This document shows, one piece after another, positions 41,344-49,188 of a stretch of DNA of 63,194 nucleotides. Source of the DNA: a virus; the IMG/VR virus record IMGVR_UViG_3300028194_000318, positions 1 through 63,194 of that record, one strand, 5' to 3'. Within the stretch, counting starts at the first letter, position 1; each line of letters opens with the position of its first letter. Position numbers and translations under genes: made by a program. The notes beneath the pieces were generated by a model. It was not told where the DNA came from. It ran no database searches and worked only from the letters and a program-made list of their open reading frames with translations.

Positions 41344-41805
41344 ATGGCTGAAGAAAAAAATATACAAAGCAGATCTGATGATAAAAGAACTGTCTGGCAA
41401 TATGATCAAACTAAATTGATTGAAAACCTAAAAGTTCATACATCTTATATTGATGCACTGCAGCGTATTACTAGTAAATTTATTTTAAGGTCATCTGAAG
41501 AAGATCAGTTAAGATTACCAGAAACTATAAATGAATTTAACAAACTAGTAGTTCATAATATAGAAAGAGATGGTGATCCAGGCATCAGGTTTGATGAATG
41601 GCAGTCTGATCTCTATGTATTATTTTCTTTGGTTCAGCTAATGAAATATGAAGCTCAACAACAAGGTCTAGCTAAAGAAGTTGAAGTAGAGTATGATGAT
41701 GCTGAAATTCAAAATTTAGCTCAACAAGTTGCTTCAGGTAAAATAGACCCTGATCTACAAAAGAAAGTAGAAGATATAGCTGATCAATTAAAGATAGTAA
41801 GATAA
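41344..41805 (+). CDS. Unknown acidic protein, opposite orientation to its block
   Basis: 153 aa, helical and acidic (V-E-V-E-Y-D-D-A-E-I-Q near the end). It is divergent from ung and its stop directly abuts the stop of the gene at 41806, so it is a single + strand gene in a 25-kb - strand block. It has its own -7 element. The orientation suggests separately timed expression. Family not recognised. Confidence 0.65.
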   Translation: MAEEKNIQSRSDDKRTVWQYDQTKLIENLKVHTSYIDALQRITSKFILRSSEEDQLRLPETINEFNKLVVHNIERDGDPGIRFDEWQSDLYVLFSLVQLMKYEAQQQGLAKEVEVEYDDAEIQNLAQQVASGKIDPDLQKKVEDIADQLKIVR

Positions 41806-42189
41806 CTATCTAAGTTGCATACCACTAAAATCTCCTATCTCAATACAAGCTTGTATAGCTAAATTGAGTTCTTCTTTATCACATTTACCAAAAGATTTAC
41901 AGTGCTCTACACCATTTTTAACAAAACATAGGCCAGCTTTACGCTTAACTTGTAGTTTTGCTTCTTCAAATGTATAGCCTATTTCATTTGCTATCTCTCT
42001 TATCATTGCATGTACCCTTGCTAATTGTGGGTTGCTACCTTTACCATCTTGTACACCTATAAATAATTCTATACGTGCACCCTCCGGCATATCTTTAAGA
42101 AACTTATTATACTTAGTTTCAAAGGCTTTTATAGGGAAGTGTAATTTACCTTCCTTTATTGTGGCTTGTACAAATAGCTGATCTTTCAT
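41806..42189 (-). CDS. Putative phage recombination-type protein (NinB-like at best)
   Basis: 127 aa. N-P-Q-L-A-R-V-H-A-M-I-R-E-I-A followed by G-Y-T-F-E-E-A-K-L-Q-V-K and C-K-S-F-G-K-C. The arrangement reminds me of small NinB-like recombination proteins, but the similarity is weak and I would not rely on it. It overlaps the 47-aa membrane protein gene by 4 nt. Confidence 0.45.
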   Translation of the reverse strand: MKDQLFVQATIKEGKLHFPIKAFETKYNKFLKDMPEGARIELFIGVQDGKGSNPQLARVHAMIREIANEIGYTFEEAKLQVKRKAGLCFVKNGVEHCKSFGKCDKEELNLAIQACIEIGDFSGMQLR

Positions 42190-42329
42190 AATATAATCTT
42201 ACAAGCTAAAGTAACTATAAATAATACAAAGCCTGCACATATCAGTGCAAAGCAACCTTTATATATTTTTTCCATTTTTTCAGGACTGCGTCCTTGATTA
42301 CTTCTGTATTGTCTTACTTTTTTATTCAT
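42186..42329 (-). CDS. 47-aa single-TM protein
   Basis: A basic N-terminus (M-N-K-K-V-R-Q-Y-R-S) then one membrane helix (F-A-L-I-C-A-G-F-V-L-F-I-V-T-L-A). Starts 8 nt inside the end of the upstream gene and ends ATGA-style in the next, so it is coupled. Function unknown. Confidence 0.5.
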   Translation of the reverse strand: MNKKVRQYRSNQGRSPEKMEKIYKGCFALICAGFVLFIVTLACKIIL

Positions 42330-42600
42330 AACTATTATTTAAATGTTCTTCTATTATATCTTCTTCTACTCTATCTAGGTCTAAATCATACATTTCAGTT
42401 AATAATGGGCTTATATCCACAGTAACTTTATGATCATGTATGTCTGCTAGCACTAGCATAGCTTTGTGTATTGACACAACAGGTCCTGAGCCAGGATGAC
42501 CTGGATCACCATTAGAGTACGTATGTACTTCTGGTTCTCCTGGTTCATAATCATAATGAAACTCTATTGTTATATCATTATGCTTGTAGTCAAAAGTCAT
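42322..42600 (-). CDS. Unknown acidic protein, 92 aa
   Basis: Begins M-T-F-D-Y-K-H-N-D-I-T-I, has P-G-E-P-E-V and P-G-H-P-G-S-G-P, then an acidic helix (R-V-E-E-D-I-I-E-E-H). Overlaps both neighbours by a few nt. No family recognised. Confidence 0.55.
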   Translation of the reverse strand: MTFDYKHNDITIEFHYDYEPGEPEVHTYSNGDPGHPGSGPVVSIHKAMLVLADIHDHKVTVDISPLLTEMYDLDLDRVEEDIIEEHLNNSYE

Positions 42601-42830
42601 TTGTATCTAAGTGCTTCACCAACAAATATAAATTCTTGTCCACAATGTACACACCTTGCTTCTGTTTCATTACGTTCTAATGATGCATTATAACAATTAG
42701 GACACATGTTTGCCTCATCTTTTATGAATTCTTCACATGTTTGTCTAGCCATATCAGCTATCATTGCTTCATGGCTTCCATGGTATTCTTTTTCCATTTG
42801 TTCCATAAATATTTCTTTCATTTTTCCCAT
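42597..42830 (-). CDS. Small zinc-ribbon protein
   Basis: 77 aa. Helical N-terminus, then C-P-N-C and C-V-H-C separated by about 14 residues, a zinc ribbon. Overlaps the downstream gene by 4 nt and lies 4 nt from the helicase gene. May bind nucleic acid or a protein partner. Confidence 0.6.
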   Translation of the reverse strand: MGKMKEIFMEQMEKEYHGSHEAMIADMARQTCEEFIKDEANMCPNCYNASLERNETEARCVHCGQEFIFVGEALRYK

Positions 42831-42834
42831 AATT

Positions 42835-43935
42835 TTATCTTTTAAGTGGATTATAACGTTTTATTTTATTTTTATCAAAACTACTAATAGCAGCTTCTAC
42901 CCACTTTACATCTTGGGTTCCTTTATAACATAGTATGTGACATACTGCTGTCTCAGATGGATTAAGTCTAAGTAATCTACCTATTCTTTGAGCAGTTTTC
43001 TTTTCATTACCATATGCATGCATAATAATACCTTGTTTTAAATTAGGTATTGTAACACCCTCTGATAACTGTAACACACAGGATAAATGATTAATCCTAC
43101 CATCAGAGAACAACTCAAGGTTATCCTCTGATTTTGGATTTCCAGAATGATAACTATGCTTACATATTCTGTCTGCTTGTTTTTGAGTATTTGCAAATAC
43201 AATACACTGTGTATTTATATTCTTTAGTATACTCTTTACATAGCTCTCTTTACTTGTATAGTCCATCAAAGCACGCATTCTCATAATTCTTGCAAATTGT
43301 ATTTGCTGTTGTGATTGTGCTTCTGCTAATCTAGACGTGACATAGTTATAATCTTTTTCTTCTGTTGTCCACCAATGGCCACCGGCTTTATTTTTCTTTT
43401 TTAAAGCAGGTACTTTTGATAGCTCTAATTCATGTATTACTATTTGATAATCATTTAATATATTTGAGTCAGTTGCTTCATCAACACTAAATTCATATTT
43501 AATAGGACAGTACTTTTGTACTAACATACCTTTCTCAGTTGTTTTATTCTTTGGTGGTGTACCTGTTAATCCTAAGATTTTACCAACGTAAGGTCCTAAA
43601 AATAACTCATGTGAATATTTAAGTGAGTGACATTCATCTAAGTATACTATATCATAATCATTTGGATTATGTTTCTTTAATGATAGATATGTAGTAAATG
43701 TTATATGTTTTGTTAACTTTTCTAAATTCATCTTACCTAACTCATCAATCCATGACTGGGCTACTGAGTGTTTTGGTATCACTACCAAGGCTTCTATTAA
43801 AGGATTAAAGTTAATCATAAGGTGCTTTATAGCAATTCTTGTTTTACCAACACCCATAGATATACCTAATCCACATCTTTTATTATTTGTAGCAATTGCT
43901 AATGCATCTGCCTGTACAGTTTCTCTATTATTCAT
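42835..43935 (-). CDS. Superfamily 2 DEAD-like helicase
   Basis: 366 aa. Motif I S-M-G-V-G-K-T, motif II V-Y-L-D-E-C-H, motif III G-L-T-G-T-P, motif V/VI V-L-Q-L-S-E-G then Q-R-I-G-R-L-L-R. This is a compact SF2 translocase of the phage type (compare T4 UvsW). Possible roles are branch migration, restart or transcription control. It is followed by the zinc-ribbon gene and preceded by the tRNA. Confidence 0.83.
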   Translation of the reverse strand: MNNRETVQADALAIATNNKRCGLGISMGVGKTRIAIKHLMINFNPLIEALVVIPKHSVAQSWIDELGKMNLEKLTKHITFTTYLSLKKHNPNDYDIVYLDECHSLKYSHELFLGPYVGKILGLTGTPPKNKTTEKGMLVQKYCPIKYEFSVDEATDSNILNDYQIVIHELELSKVPALKKKNKAGGHWWTTEEKDYNYVTSRLAEAQSQQQIQFARIMRMRALMDYTSKESYVKSILKNINTQCIVFANTQKQADRICKHSYHSGNPKSEDNLELFSDGRINHLSCVLQLSEGVTIPNLKQGIIMHAYGNEKKTAQRIGRLLRLNPSETAVCHILCYKGTQDVKWVEAAISSFDKNKIKRYNPLKR

Positions 43936-43948
43936 AAATTATTTTTTG

Positions 43949-44022
43949 TGATCTCACTAGGATTTGAACCTAGAACCTACAGCTTAGAAGGCTGTTGCTC
44001 TATCCAGTTGAGCTATGAGACC
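43949..44022 (-). tRNA. tRNA-Arg, anticodon UCU
   Basis: 74-nt cloverleaf on the minus strand. Acceptor GGTCTCA pairs with TGAGATC (one G-T), discriminator A; D arm GCTC...GAGC; anticodon arm ACAGC-CTTCTAA-GCTGT with anticodon TCT; T arm CTAGG-TTCAAAT-CCTAG. No CCA is encoded. It reads AGA, by far the commonest Arg codon in the genes I looked at, so it plausibly supplements the host supply. Lies between the SF2 helicase and HNH genes. Confidence 0.95.
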
Positions 44023-44028
44023 ATATTA

Positions 44029-44298
44029 CTATGATCTTGAGCCTGAGAATCCTAATTCATAAGATTCAGCTGGATGTTCTTCTATCCACATATGACAGTT
44101 TCTACAAACAGATAACCATGTAGTAGTATCTAAATGATACACTCCACGGCCATGTTTGTGATGTACATCTGTGGCATGTAAACTACAGTTATGTATTTTA
44201 GCATGACAGATTGGTTTGTCTGTTAAATACTGCTTACGCAATTTGCTATAAGCAGCATTTAATTTTGACATTTTACTTGAGACTTTTTTGATACTCAT
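44029..44298 (-). CDS. Putative HNH-type endonuclease
   Basis: 89 aa. C-x-A-K-I-H-N-C then D-V-H-H-K-H-G-R-G, then S-V-C-R-N-C-H-M-W-I. The two Cys pairs and the H-H-K-H and C-H segments match HNH nuclease folds. It sits next to the tRNA gene. It may be a free-standing nuclease or a packaging nuclease; its length is typical for phage HNH proteins. Confidence 0.7.
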   Translation of the reverse strand: MSIKKVSSKMSKLNAAYSKLRKQYLTDKPICHAKIHNCSLHATDVHHKHGRGVYHLDTTTWLSVCRNCHMWIEEHPAESYELGFSGSRS

Positions 44299-44815
44299 TT
44301 GGTTTAATTGTAAAGAAATTATTAGGTAACAAACCTAGAGACATAAATTTTAGAATCACATCTTCATAATTTATACCTAAGTCTTTAAAAGTCATAGTAT
44401 TATGATAGTCATCTAATGTCTCTTCAGCTGGTATACTTGCTATATACTGTGCTAATGGAGAGTGTTTAAACGTTTCCCTAAGATAAGAATTTATTTTCTT
44501 ATTACAAAGTGTTTGTTTCCAAGCATTGATTTCTCTTTGCCCACGCTTCCAAACTTTAGAAATGCGTCTTCTTTTGTCCCAATGTAACTTTTTAACTTCT
44601 TCAGGTTTATATACATTAAGACCATGTAATACACGTTTAAACAAAAAGTGTTGGTATGGATTTAACTTACTATATTCAAAGGAGTTAATTAGTGATGGTG
44701 GGTGTAACTGATATTCTTCCAGTATACCCAAGTATTGATAACGCTCAATGCGTTTGCTTAAGATTAATTGTTGTTCATTTAATTTTAGTTTTGAAATTTG
44801 TTCATGAGATAGCAT
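44273..44815 (-). CDS. Unknown protein upstream of the HNH gene
   Basis: 180 aa from the ATG at 44815 (M-L-S-H-E-Q-I-S-K-L); the frame is open to 44893 but those residues look non-coding. Basic and helical, with H-W-D-K-R-R-R-I-S-K-V-W-K-R. Overlaps the HNH gene by 26 nt. No family recognised. Confidence 0.6.
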   Translation of the reverse strand: MLSHEQISKLKLNEQQLILSKRIERYQYLGILEEYQLHPPSLINSFEYSKLNPYQHFLFKRVLHGLNVYKPEEVKKLHWDKRRRISKVWKRGQREINAWKQTLCNKKINSYLRETFKHSPLAQYIASIPAEETLDDYHNTMTFKDLGINYEDVILKFMSLGLLPNNFFTIKPNEYQKSLK

Positions 44816-44945
44816 AGTGTGTTTATTTAAGAAATTAGTTAATGTTTTAGTAGTATAAAAATGAACAAAGGCTGTGATCACAAATAGATTCACATTTAAT
44901 AACCCTCTGATGGGTTAACCTTTATGCATTCTTTAGAAATCTTTA

Positions 44946-45515
44946 TTAAAGTTCAAAGGTCTCTGCCTCTTCTAGAACTTCTTCTGTTTCTTCTTCTACT
45001 ACTTCATTACTAACTTCTTCTTTCTCATCAACGTTAATTCCAAAAGCTTGAGCTGATGTAGGCTTAGCACTATTAGCATTTAATATACTAGTAGAACCAT
45101 TAGCTTCTCTTATATCAGCACCATTAGTGTGCGTCAATAATACATCTCCAGCATTTACATCTGGTGTAAAGAACGTCTTTCTATAAATTGGTTGACCATC
45201 TACACAGCATATGATACCTGTATCACCTGCATATTTATAGTCTCTGTCAGGATCATTAGAACTAAATGGCTCTAATTGTTCTCTAACTTGGATTTTACCA
45301 GCTAATTTTTGATCAGCTTTCCAATTCATTTCTTGTAAGTCTTCTAACTTACCATGTATTAACGTAGATAGGTTAGAACTTTTAACAAAGCTACTGTTAG
45401 TACCAAAGGTTACTCTTTTCTGTTGTAGCCTTACATAGCCAAATTCTGAATTAGTGTTTGACTGGCGGATAACATTTCCCATGTCATCAGCAATGATGTT
45501 TACTTGATTTTGCAT
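44946..45515 (-). CDS. Unknown protein with acidic C-terminus
   Basis: 189 aa. Beta-rich (F-G-Y-V-R-L-Q-Q-K-R-V-T-F-G) with D-P-D-R-D-Y-K-Y-A-G-D-T-G in the middle and a highly acidic tail (E-E-E-T-E-E-V-L-E-E-A) ending E-T-F-E-L. The tail resembles ssDNA-mimic or SSB-like ends but this is not enough to assign a role. Confidence 0.6.
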   Translation of the reverse strand: MQNQVNIIADDMGNVIRQSNTNSEFGYVRLQQKRVTFGTNSSFVKSSNLSTLIHGKLEDLQEMNWKADQKLAGKIQVREQLEPFSSNDPDRDYKYAGDTGIICCVDGQPIYRKTFFTPDVNAGDVLLTHTNGADIREANGSTSILNANSAKPTSAQAFGINVDEKEEVSNEVVEEETEEVLEEAETFEL

Positions 45516-45557
45516 TTTTAAATTGTTTATGGATTAATAAAATAATTGATTGATGAT

Positions 45558-45830
45558 TTAGCAATCATCTGAATGAAAATATGGGTCATCTAGTTTTTCA
45601 TAAGCTGTTAGTTCATCTAAAGCTGGTTCATGTTCTTCAATATGCTCTATTGCATCTTCTTGAACTGGTGCTTTAGTGTGTCTAGCAAACCTATTATAAA
45701 ACGGGTCACCCACTTCCTTAGTATATACAGAACTCAAACCATTAAGATCCTGATACTCTTCATCTGTCAATGAAAGGTATTGTTCTAATGAACACTCAAT
45801 AATTCTGCCGTTTGGAAGCTGTAATATCAT
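45558..45830 (-). CDS. Unknown acidic protein, 90 aa
   Basis: Starts M-I-L-Q-L-P-N-G-R-I-I-E-C-S-L-E-Q-Y, a strand-turn-strand followed by acidic helices ending F-H-S-D-D-C. Upstream minus strand TATCTTTA (45847-45854) is one base off the Bacteroidota -7 consensus. No family recognised. Confidence 0.6.
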   Translation of the reverse strand: MILQLPNGRIIECSLEQYLSLTDEEYQDLNGLSSVYTKEVGDPFYNRFARHTKAPVQEDAIEHIEEHEPALDELTAYEKLDDPYFHSDDC

Positions 45831-45937
45831 CTTTATTTTATTGAGGTAAAGATAATAATATAACTTGCATTCAGTCAGTCTAATTAAATGTATTTTAATT
45901 AATTCTGAAAATAAAAAGCATACATATAGCTAACGTC

Positions 45938-46195
45938 TTATTTTATTGTTAACTTTCTGCCTACTCTTTTAATATATTTATGTTGTTTTAGCTCTTTTAT
46001 CCATCTATTTACACTAGATTGACCTGAGTCAAGTTCATCAGCTAATCTACTAATAGATGGCCAACATTCTCTCTCTTTATTTGCATAACAACATAAAACG
46101 GCATATAATGCCTTAGCTGATACTGATACAGCTGGATCTGTCATGACTTGGTATTTAACTATACCAAATCTTTTACTATTCTTTATCCATGACAT
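45938..46195 (-). CDS. Winged-helix DNA-binding protein (HTH_36-like)
   Basis: 85 aa. V-S-A-K-A-L-Y-A-V-L-C-C-Y-A-N-K, then C-W-P-S-I-S-R-L-A-D-E-L, then S-V-N-R-W-I-K-E-L and I-K-R-V-G-R-K. This is the pattern of small winged helices used by phage and plasmid replication or regulatory proteins. Given its place near the early end of the block, it may be a transcriptional regulator. Confidence 0.7.
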   Translation of the reverse strand: MSWIKNSKRFGIVKYQVMTDPAVSVSAKALYAVLCCYANKERECWPSISRLADELDSGQSSVNRWIKELKQHKYIKRVGRKLTIK

Positions 46196-46364
46196 AATCC
46201 TTTAGTATTCTCAACATAGCCATGTTGTTATCTATCTCTTTTACAAGATCTATATCAGTAAGACTATATTTAGTATTCATATATTCACCAAAACCAGTTG
46301 GTTTACCTCCTTTTTTATAAAGGTTATACTCATCCTTTATAATTTCTAAATTAATTTTAGGCAT
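46176..46364 (-). CDS. Small protein, 62 aa, unknown
   Basis: Overlaps the winged-helix gene by 20 nt and the upstream gene by 8 nt. Helical and charged, starts M-P-K-I-N-L-E-I-I-K. Coupling supports it as real. Confidence 0.5.
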   Translation of the reverse strand: MPKINLEIIKDEYNLYKKGGKPTGFGEYMNTKYSLTDIDLVKEIDNNMAMLRILKDYVMDKE

Positions 46365-46878
46365 CTTTCTTGGTTTTAGTGATGTTTTTTAATGATTTAA
46401 AGTATCTAATGTGACCTTTACTAATCTTTTTGATTGCCATAGGATTAATGGTTGTCTCATGAAACTTTAAATTCTTTTCTTTATCATGATATAACAGGTT
46501 TACTTTTAATGAAGAGTAAAAAGGATTAAACTCCTCAGTACTACTCCAAGATGAATCATCTAAAACTTCAGCATAACATATACCAAGCTCTTCTTCACGC
46601 ATAAGACCCATGTCAATCATGACATCTTCTTCATACTCTGAACCCTTGTGGTATTTTGGTACTTCCATTTTAACATAATCACCAACCTTTACAGGCTGAT
46701 ATTCTTCTTCTTTAAGTAATAGAGTTGTAATAATCTCTATCTGTGTATCACTTAATTCTCTTAATAGTATACTAAGAGTGCTTTCATAATTTTGTTTCTG
46801 TTTAAAACTAGACTGTGATAGTATGTTTTTAAATAGATTATGAATTATTTCTTTATTGATTGAATATGTATCTGACAT
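46357..46878 (-). CDS. Unknown protein, 173 aa
   Basis: N-terminal helices (I-I-H-N-L-F-K-N-I-L), then a beta-rich part (Y-Q-P-V-K-V-G-D-Y-V-K-M-E-V). The G-D-Y-V-K segment is like a small barrel. Preceded by two large inverted repeats at 46894-47011. No family recognised. Confidence 0.6.
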   Translation of the reverse strand: MSDTYSINKEIIHNLFKNILSQSSFKQKQNYESTLSILLRELSDTQIEIITTLLLKEEEYQPVKVGDYVKMEVPKYHKGSEYEEDVMIDMGLMREEELGICYAEVLDDSSWSSTEEFNPFYSSLKVNLLYHDKEKNLKFHETTINPMAIKKISKGHIRYFKSLKNITKTKKDA

Positions 46879-46893
46879 TTTATTTTTTTTTTA

Positions 46894-46954
46894 ATTATAC
46901 TAACAGGTGAGCAAACAAGTTATTATGAAAACGAACCCACCTGTATAGTATAAT
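46894..46954. repeat. Long inverted repeat, first of two
   Basis: ATTATACTAACAGGTG (46894-46909) pairs with the inverted copy CACCTGTATAGTATAAT (46938-46954) apart from one bulged base, a 28-nt loop between. It lies 16 nt from the 173-aa gene start, in its leader on the minus strand. Could be an RNA leader structure, a processing site or a replication element. Confidence 0.6.
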
Positions 46955-46965
46955 ATTAACAAGGC

Positions 46966-47011
46966 CTAACTACACTAGTATTACTAACTATAATAATACT
47001 GGTGTTGTTAG
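46966..47011. repeat. Long inverted repeat, second of two
   Basis: CTAACTACACTAGTATTA (46966-46983) pairs with TAATACTGGTGTTGTTAG (46994-47011), 16 of 18 pairs plus one wobble, 10-nt loop. Tandem with the preceding repeat. No T-run follows on either strand, so it is not an obvious terminator. Confidence 0.6.
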
Positions 47012-47031
47012 TACCCCACTCATGAGACTTT

Positions 47032-47358
47032 TTATCTTCCTAACTCTATTGAATAGAACGGTAATATAACTAATATCTTATAACCTTTGTGATGTGTATC
47101 TACTATTATACCTATTGCTATACCTGGCACAAATGATCCTGATATAGACGGAAGTATTTTTGTTTTAGACATGAAGGTGTGATAAAACACAGCATTAAGA
47201 TAGCTAATTAATACTAATGAGATTAACATAATCCAAGTGAGATAACTCTGTACATAGACAGAGTCACCACTTAGAAAATAAACAACACTAATTGTTGTGA
47301 TGATTGGTAGTACGAAGACAAATATTGTCTTGATAAAGATTTTGAATGCATTTTTCAT
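47032..47358 (-). CDS. Multi-TM membrane protein
   Basis: 108 aa with three or four membrane segments (I-F-V-F-V-L-P-I-I-T-T-I-S-V-V-Y-F-L; Y-L-T-W-I-M-L-I-S-L-V-L-I; F-V-P-G-I-A-I-G-I-I-V). Located 10 nt after the lipoprotein gene. The pair may act on the envelope, for example in superinfection immunity. Confidence 0.6.
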   Translation of the reverse strand: MKNAFKIFIKTIFVFVLPIITTISVVYFLSGDSVYVQSYLTWIMLISLVLISYLNAVFYHTFMSKTKILPSISGSFVPGIAIGIIVDTHHKGYKILVILPFYSIELGR

Positions 47359-47368
47359 AATAATTTAT

Positions 47369-47770
47369 TTAAAGTTGAATGATTGTGTCACCACTATTGA
47401 TGACATCTGAAATTGGTATTGTTATGTAATAGTAGTCATCTTCCCAACCGCTTGGGTTAATAAGATACTGTCCATTACTGAATATATAATAGTCTGGATT
47501 ACTATTAGCTGAATCAAATGACCAAGACAACCATCCATTCATAGAGTGTGGTGGTGGTGTAGTAGCCATGTATATATCAAGATATACCTGATAATTATCT
47601 TGTGACCAAGCATGTGATCTAAATGTACCATTAGACTCTTGTCTTTCAAAGTACATAGTGATAGTATCATTTGGGTTTAGCTCAAATAAATTGCATGTTG
47701 GTTCTAACTCTTCTTTGACACAAGAAGACAATGATAGGATAAGGCCTATACCTAATAGTAATTGTTTCAT
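47369..47770 (-). CDS. Surface lipoprotein, candidate superinfection-exclusion factor
   Basis: 133 aa. Signal peptide with lipobox L-S-L-S-S-C17; the mature N-terminus is C-V-K-E-E-L-E. Flavobacterial lipoproteins carry a K-(D/E)2 export signal right after the Cys to reach the cell surface; K19-E20-E21 fits. The rest is polar, aromatic and beta-rich (W-L-S-W-S-F-D, D-D-Y-Y-Y-I-T-I-P). Phage-encoded outer-membrane lipoproteins elsewhere block receptors (T5 Llp). I infer the same here. Confidence 0.65.
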   Translation of the reverse strand: MKQLLLGIGLILSLSSCVKEELEPTCNLFELNPNDTITMYFERQESNGTFRSHAWSQDNYQVYLDIYMATTPPPHSMNGWLSWSFDSANSNPDYYIFSNGQYLINPSGWEDDYYYITIPISDVINSGDTIIQL

Positions 47771-48159
47771 AATTTTGGTTTTTATATATTTATTCTGATT
47801 AAGGATATTCCGGGTACTATGTCTATTATCCTATAGAGGAAGACAAACATAATACCCTTGTAGTAGTGTTGAGTGTAATAGCTACACTTGTTGTAACGTT
47901 AGCTATATTTATACTTATAGCACGTGTAATAATTATTATGTGGTAAAAGGTGGTAATAAGTGGATATAAGACCACCTATTCAGTGTTACACACACATTTA
48001 ATTAATTATTACCAAGTTTTATTAGTTATTAGTAACAAAACATAGTTAGGGAGCAGATTATAGTAAAGTAGTAGAGCAGATGGCAGTAACTACGCTGCTA
48101 ATGTGTCCCTTAATTAAAAAACAACCAGGCTTTTACACCTGATTGCTTTTGTTCTCAAA
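47771..48159. other. Hairpin-rich non-coding region
   Basis: 389 nt with no gene. Inverted repeats: GGGTACTATGT (47812-47822) with ACATAATACCC (47847-47857), a short AGTGTA/TACACT hairpin near 47871-47887, AGGTGGT (47948-47954) with ACCACCT (47971-47977), AGCAG/CTGCT near 48083-48105, and a terminator at 48116-48145. Such a density of structure, beside the point where transcription diverges, would fit an origin, a non-coding RNA or a leader. Confidence 0.5.
48116..48145 (-). terminator. Rho-independent terminator
   Basis: Minus strand CAATCAGG - 8 nt - CCTGGTTG (48138-48145 with 48122-48129), one G-T, then T6. It lies 14 nt after the stop of the 110-aa gene, which is therefore a single-gene transcript. 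Confidence 0.75.
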
Positions 48160-48492
48160 CTAGTTGGATGCTTCAACCCATCTTAGGTTGGTTTCTTCAC
48201 CTGTGTTTAAGTCTACTACTGCATTATCACTCAACTGGAATCCTGGCATTTCATCACCTTGATTTAGTTTTGTTTGCAATGCTTTAATAGTTGGATGTTT
48301 AGCACCCATTACTTTGTTTGTTTCAGGGTCTATAAGACTTAGAACTCCAAAGGTTACATTACTACTTGTTCTTAGAGCAGTCTGCATTCCTGCAATCTCT
48401 CTCTTTGTACTTGAGATAGGCTTGTCTGTTACAATGATTGTAGCAGTTCCTGTGTTCTCATTGATTCTTAGTTTTCTAAAGAATACACTCAT
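48160..48492 (-). CDS. Unknown beta-rich protein, likely early monocistronic gene
   Basis: 110 aa. Strands such as G-T-A-T-I-I-V-T-D-K-P-I-S and V-T-F-G-V-L-S-L-I-D-P-E-T-N-K. First - strand gene at the divergence point, with its own terminator, so probably strongly or very early expressed. Family not recognised; a small regulatory or anti-defence protein is possible. Confidence 0.65.
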   Translation of the reverse strand: MSVFFRKLRINENTGTATIIVTDKPISSTKREIAGMQTALRTSSNVTFGVLSLIDPETNKVMGAKHPTIKALQTKLNQGDEMPGFQLSDNAVVDLNTGEETNLRWVEASN

Positions 48493-48728
48493 AATTATAA
48501 ATATTTAATTAAGTTATTGAGGATTACTTACGGGGGTATCCCTGCCTCAATATATAGCTGGGGAGCAGAACCATAGTACATCTCAAGCATGCAAAACACA
48601 CAACTTTTTGGTGGGGGAAAAAATTTTTTTATATCCGGTGAGACAACATTAGTTGAGTGAACACTTTTATAAAATCTAAAAAATGACTATATTGTTCTTA
48701 TAGAAGAGTTACTAACTAAATATATACT
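48493..48728. other. Divergent control region with hairpin and G-rich/AT-rich element
   Basis: 236 nt between divergent genes. Contains TTGAGG (48517-48522) with CCTCAA (48545-48550) around an inner GGG/CCC pairing, then GGTGGGGGAAAAAATTTTTTT (48611-48631), a G-run next to A6T7 that would melt easily. It must hold promoters for both directions, and may be part of an origin. Confidence 0.5.
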
Positions 48729-49040
48729 ATGGGAAATTGGGATGATGACTCAGGTGATGAGACAAATGGACTGAGTGAAATAGAACAAATGCAGCTTGAT
48801 GCAGTGCTATTACAGACAGCTTATAGTAATGCCTGGAAAGTATTGTCCGGCCAAACTACATTTGAAAATATGATGCAGAATCAATTTGATAATGGCGTAG
48901 AGTTAATTTTACCGTATGATCCACAACATGGACCCAGAGAAGAAGAGTTAGAAAATATGATTGCATATTACATAGAGACAGAAGAATATGAAAAATGTGG
49001 AGTATTAAATAAAATGTTAAAGGAAAAGTATGGCAACTAA
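48729..49040 (+). CDS. Unknown acidic protein, first gene of the late + block
   Basis: 103 aa: M-G-N-W-D-D-D-S-G-D-E-T-N then helices rich in Glu, Asp and Gln. Its 3' end overlaps the next gene by 11 nt. C-terminal helices (Y-E-K-C-G-V-L-N-K-M-L-K) recall small proteins with a UVR-like E-Y-E-x-C motif. Function unknown. Confidence 0.6.
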   Translation: MGNWDDDSGDETNGLSEIEQMQLDAVLLQTAYSNAWKVLSGQTTFENMMQNQFDNGVELILPYDPQHGPREEELENMIAYYIETEEYEKCGVLNKMLKEKYGN

Positions 49041-49188
49041 TGATAGAAGAATAAATTTTATTTTGGATAAAAAGGTACAGCAGACTGCTAATCCATTTAA
49101 TTACTTTATTAATCAGGCACCCCGTGTAAGAGGTGGACAAAAAGAATTTAGTCATACTGTAGCTAAAAATAAAAAGAATGGCCGTTAA
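49030..49188 (+). CDS. 52-aa basic protein
   Basis: Starts inside the previous gene and ends inside the next (49178). M-A-T-N-D-R-R-I-N-F-I-L-D-K-K, a middle A-N-P-F-N-Y-F-I, and a Lys-rich end. Member of the second tiny basic cluster. No family recognised. Confidence 0.5.
   Translation: MATNDRRINFILDKKVQQTANPFNYFINQAPRVRGGQKEFSHTVAKNKKNGR

Noticed and set aside
44900-44917. TAACCC/GGGTTA hairpin as a terminator
   Set aside because: Only 6 bp and no T-run follows on either strand.
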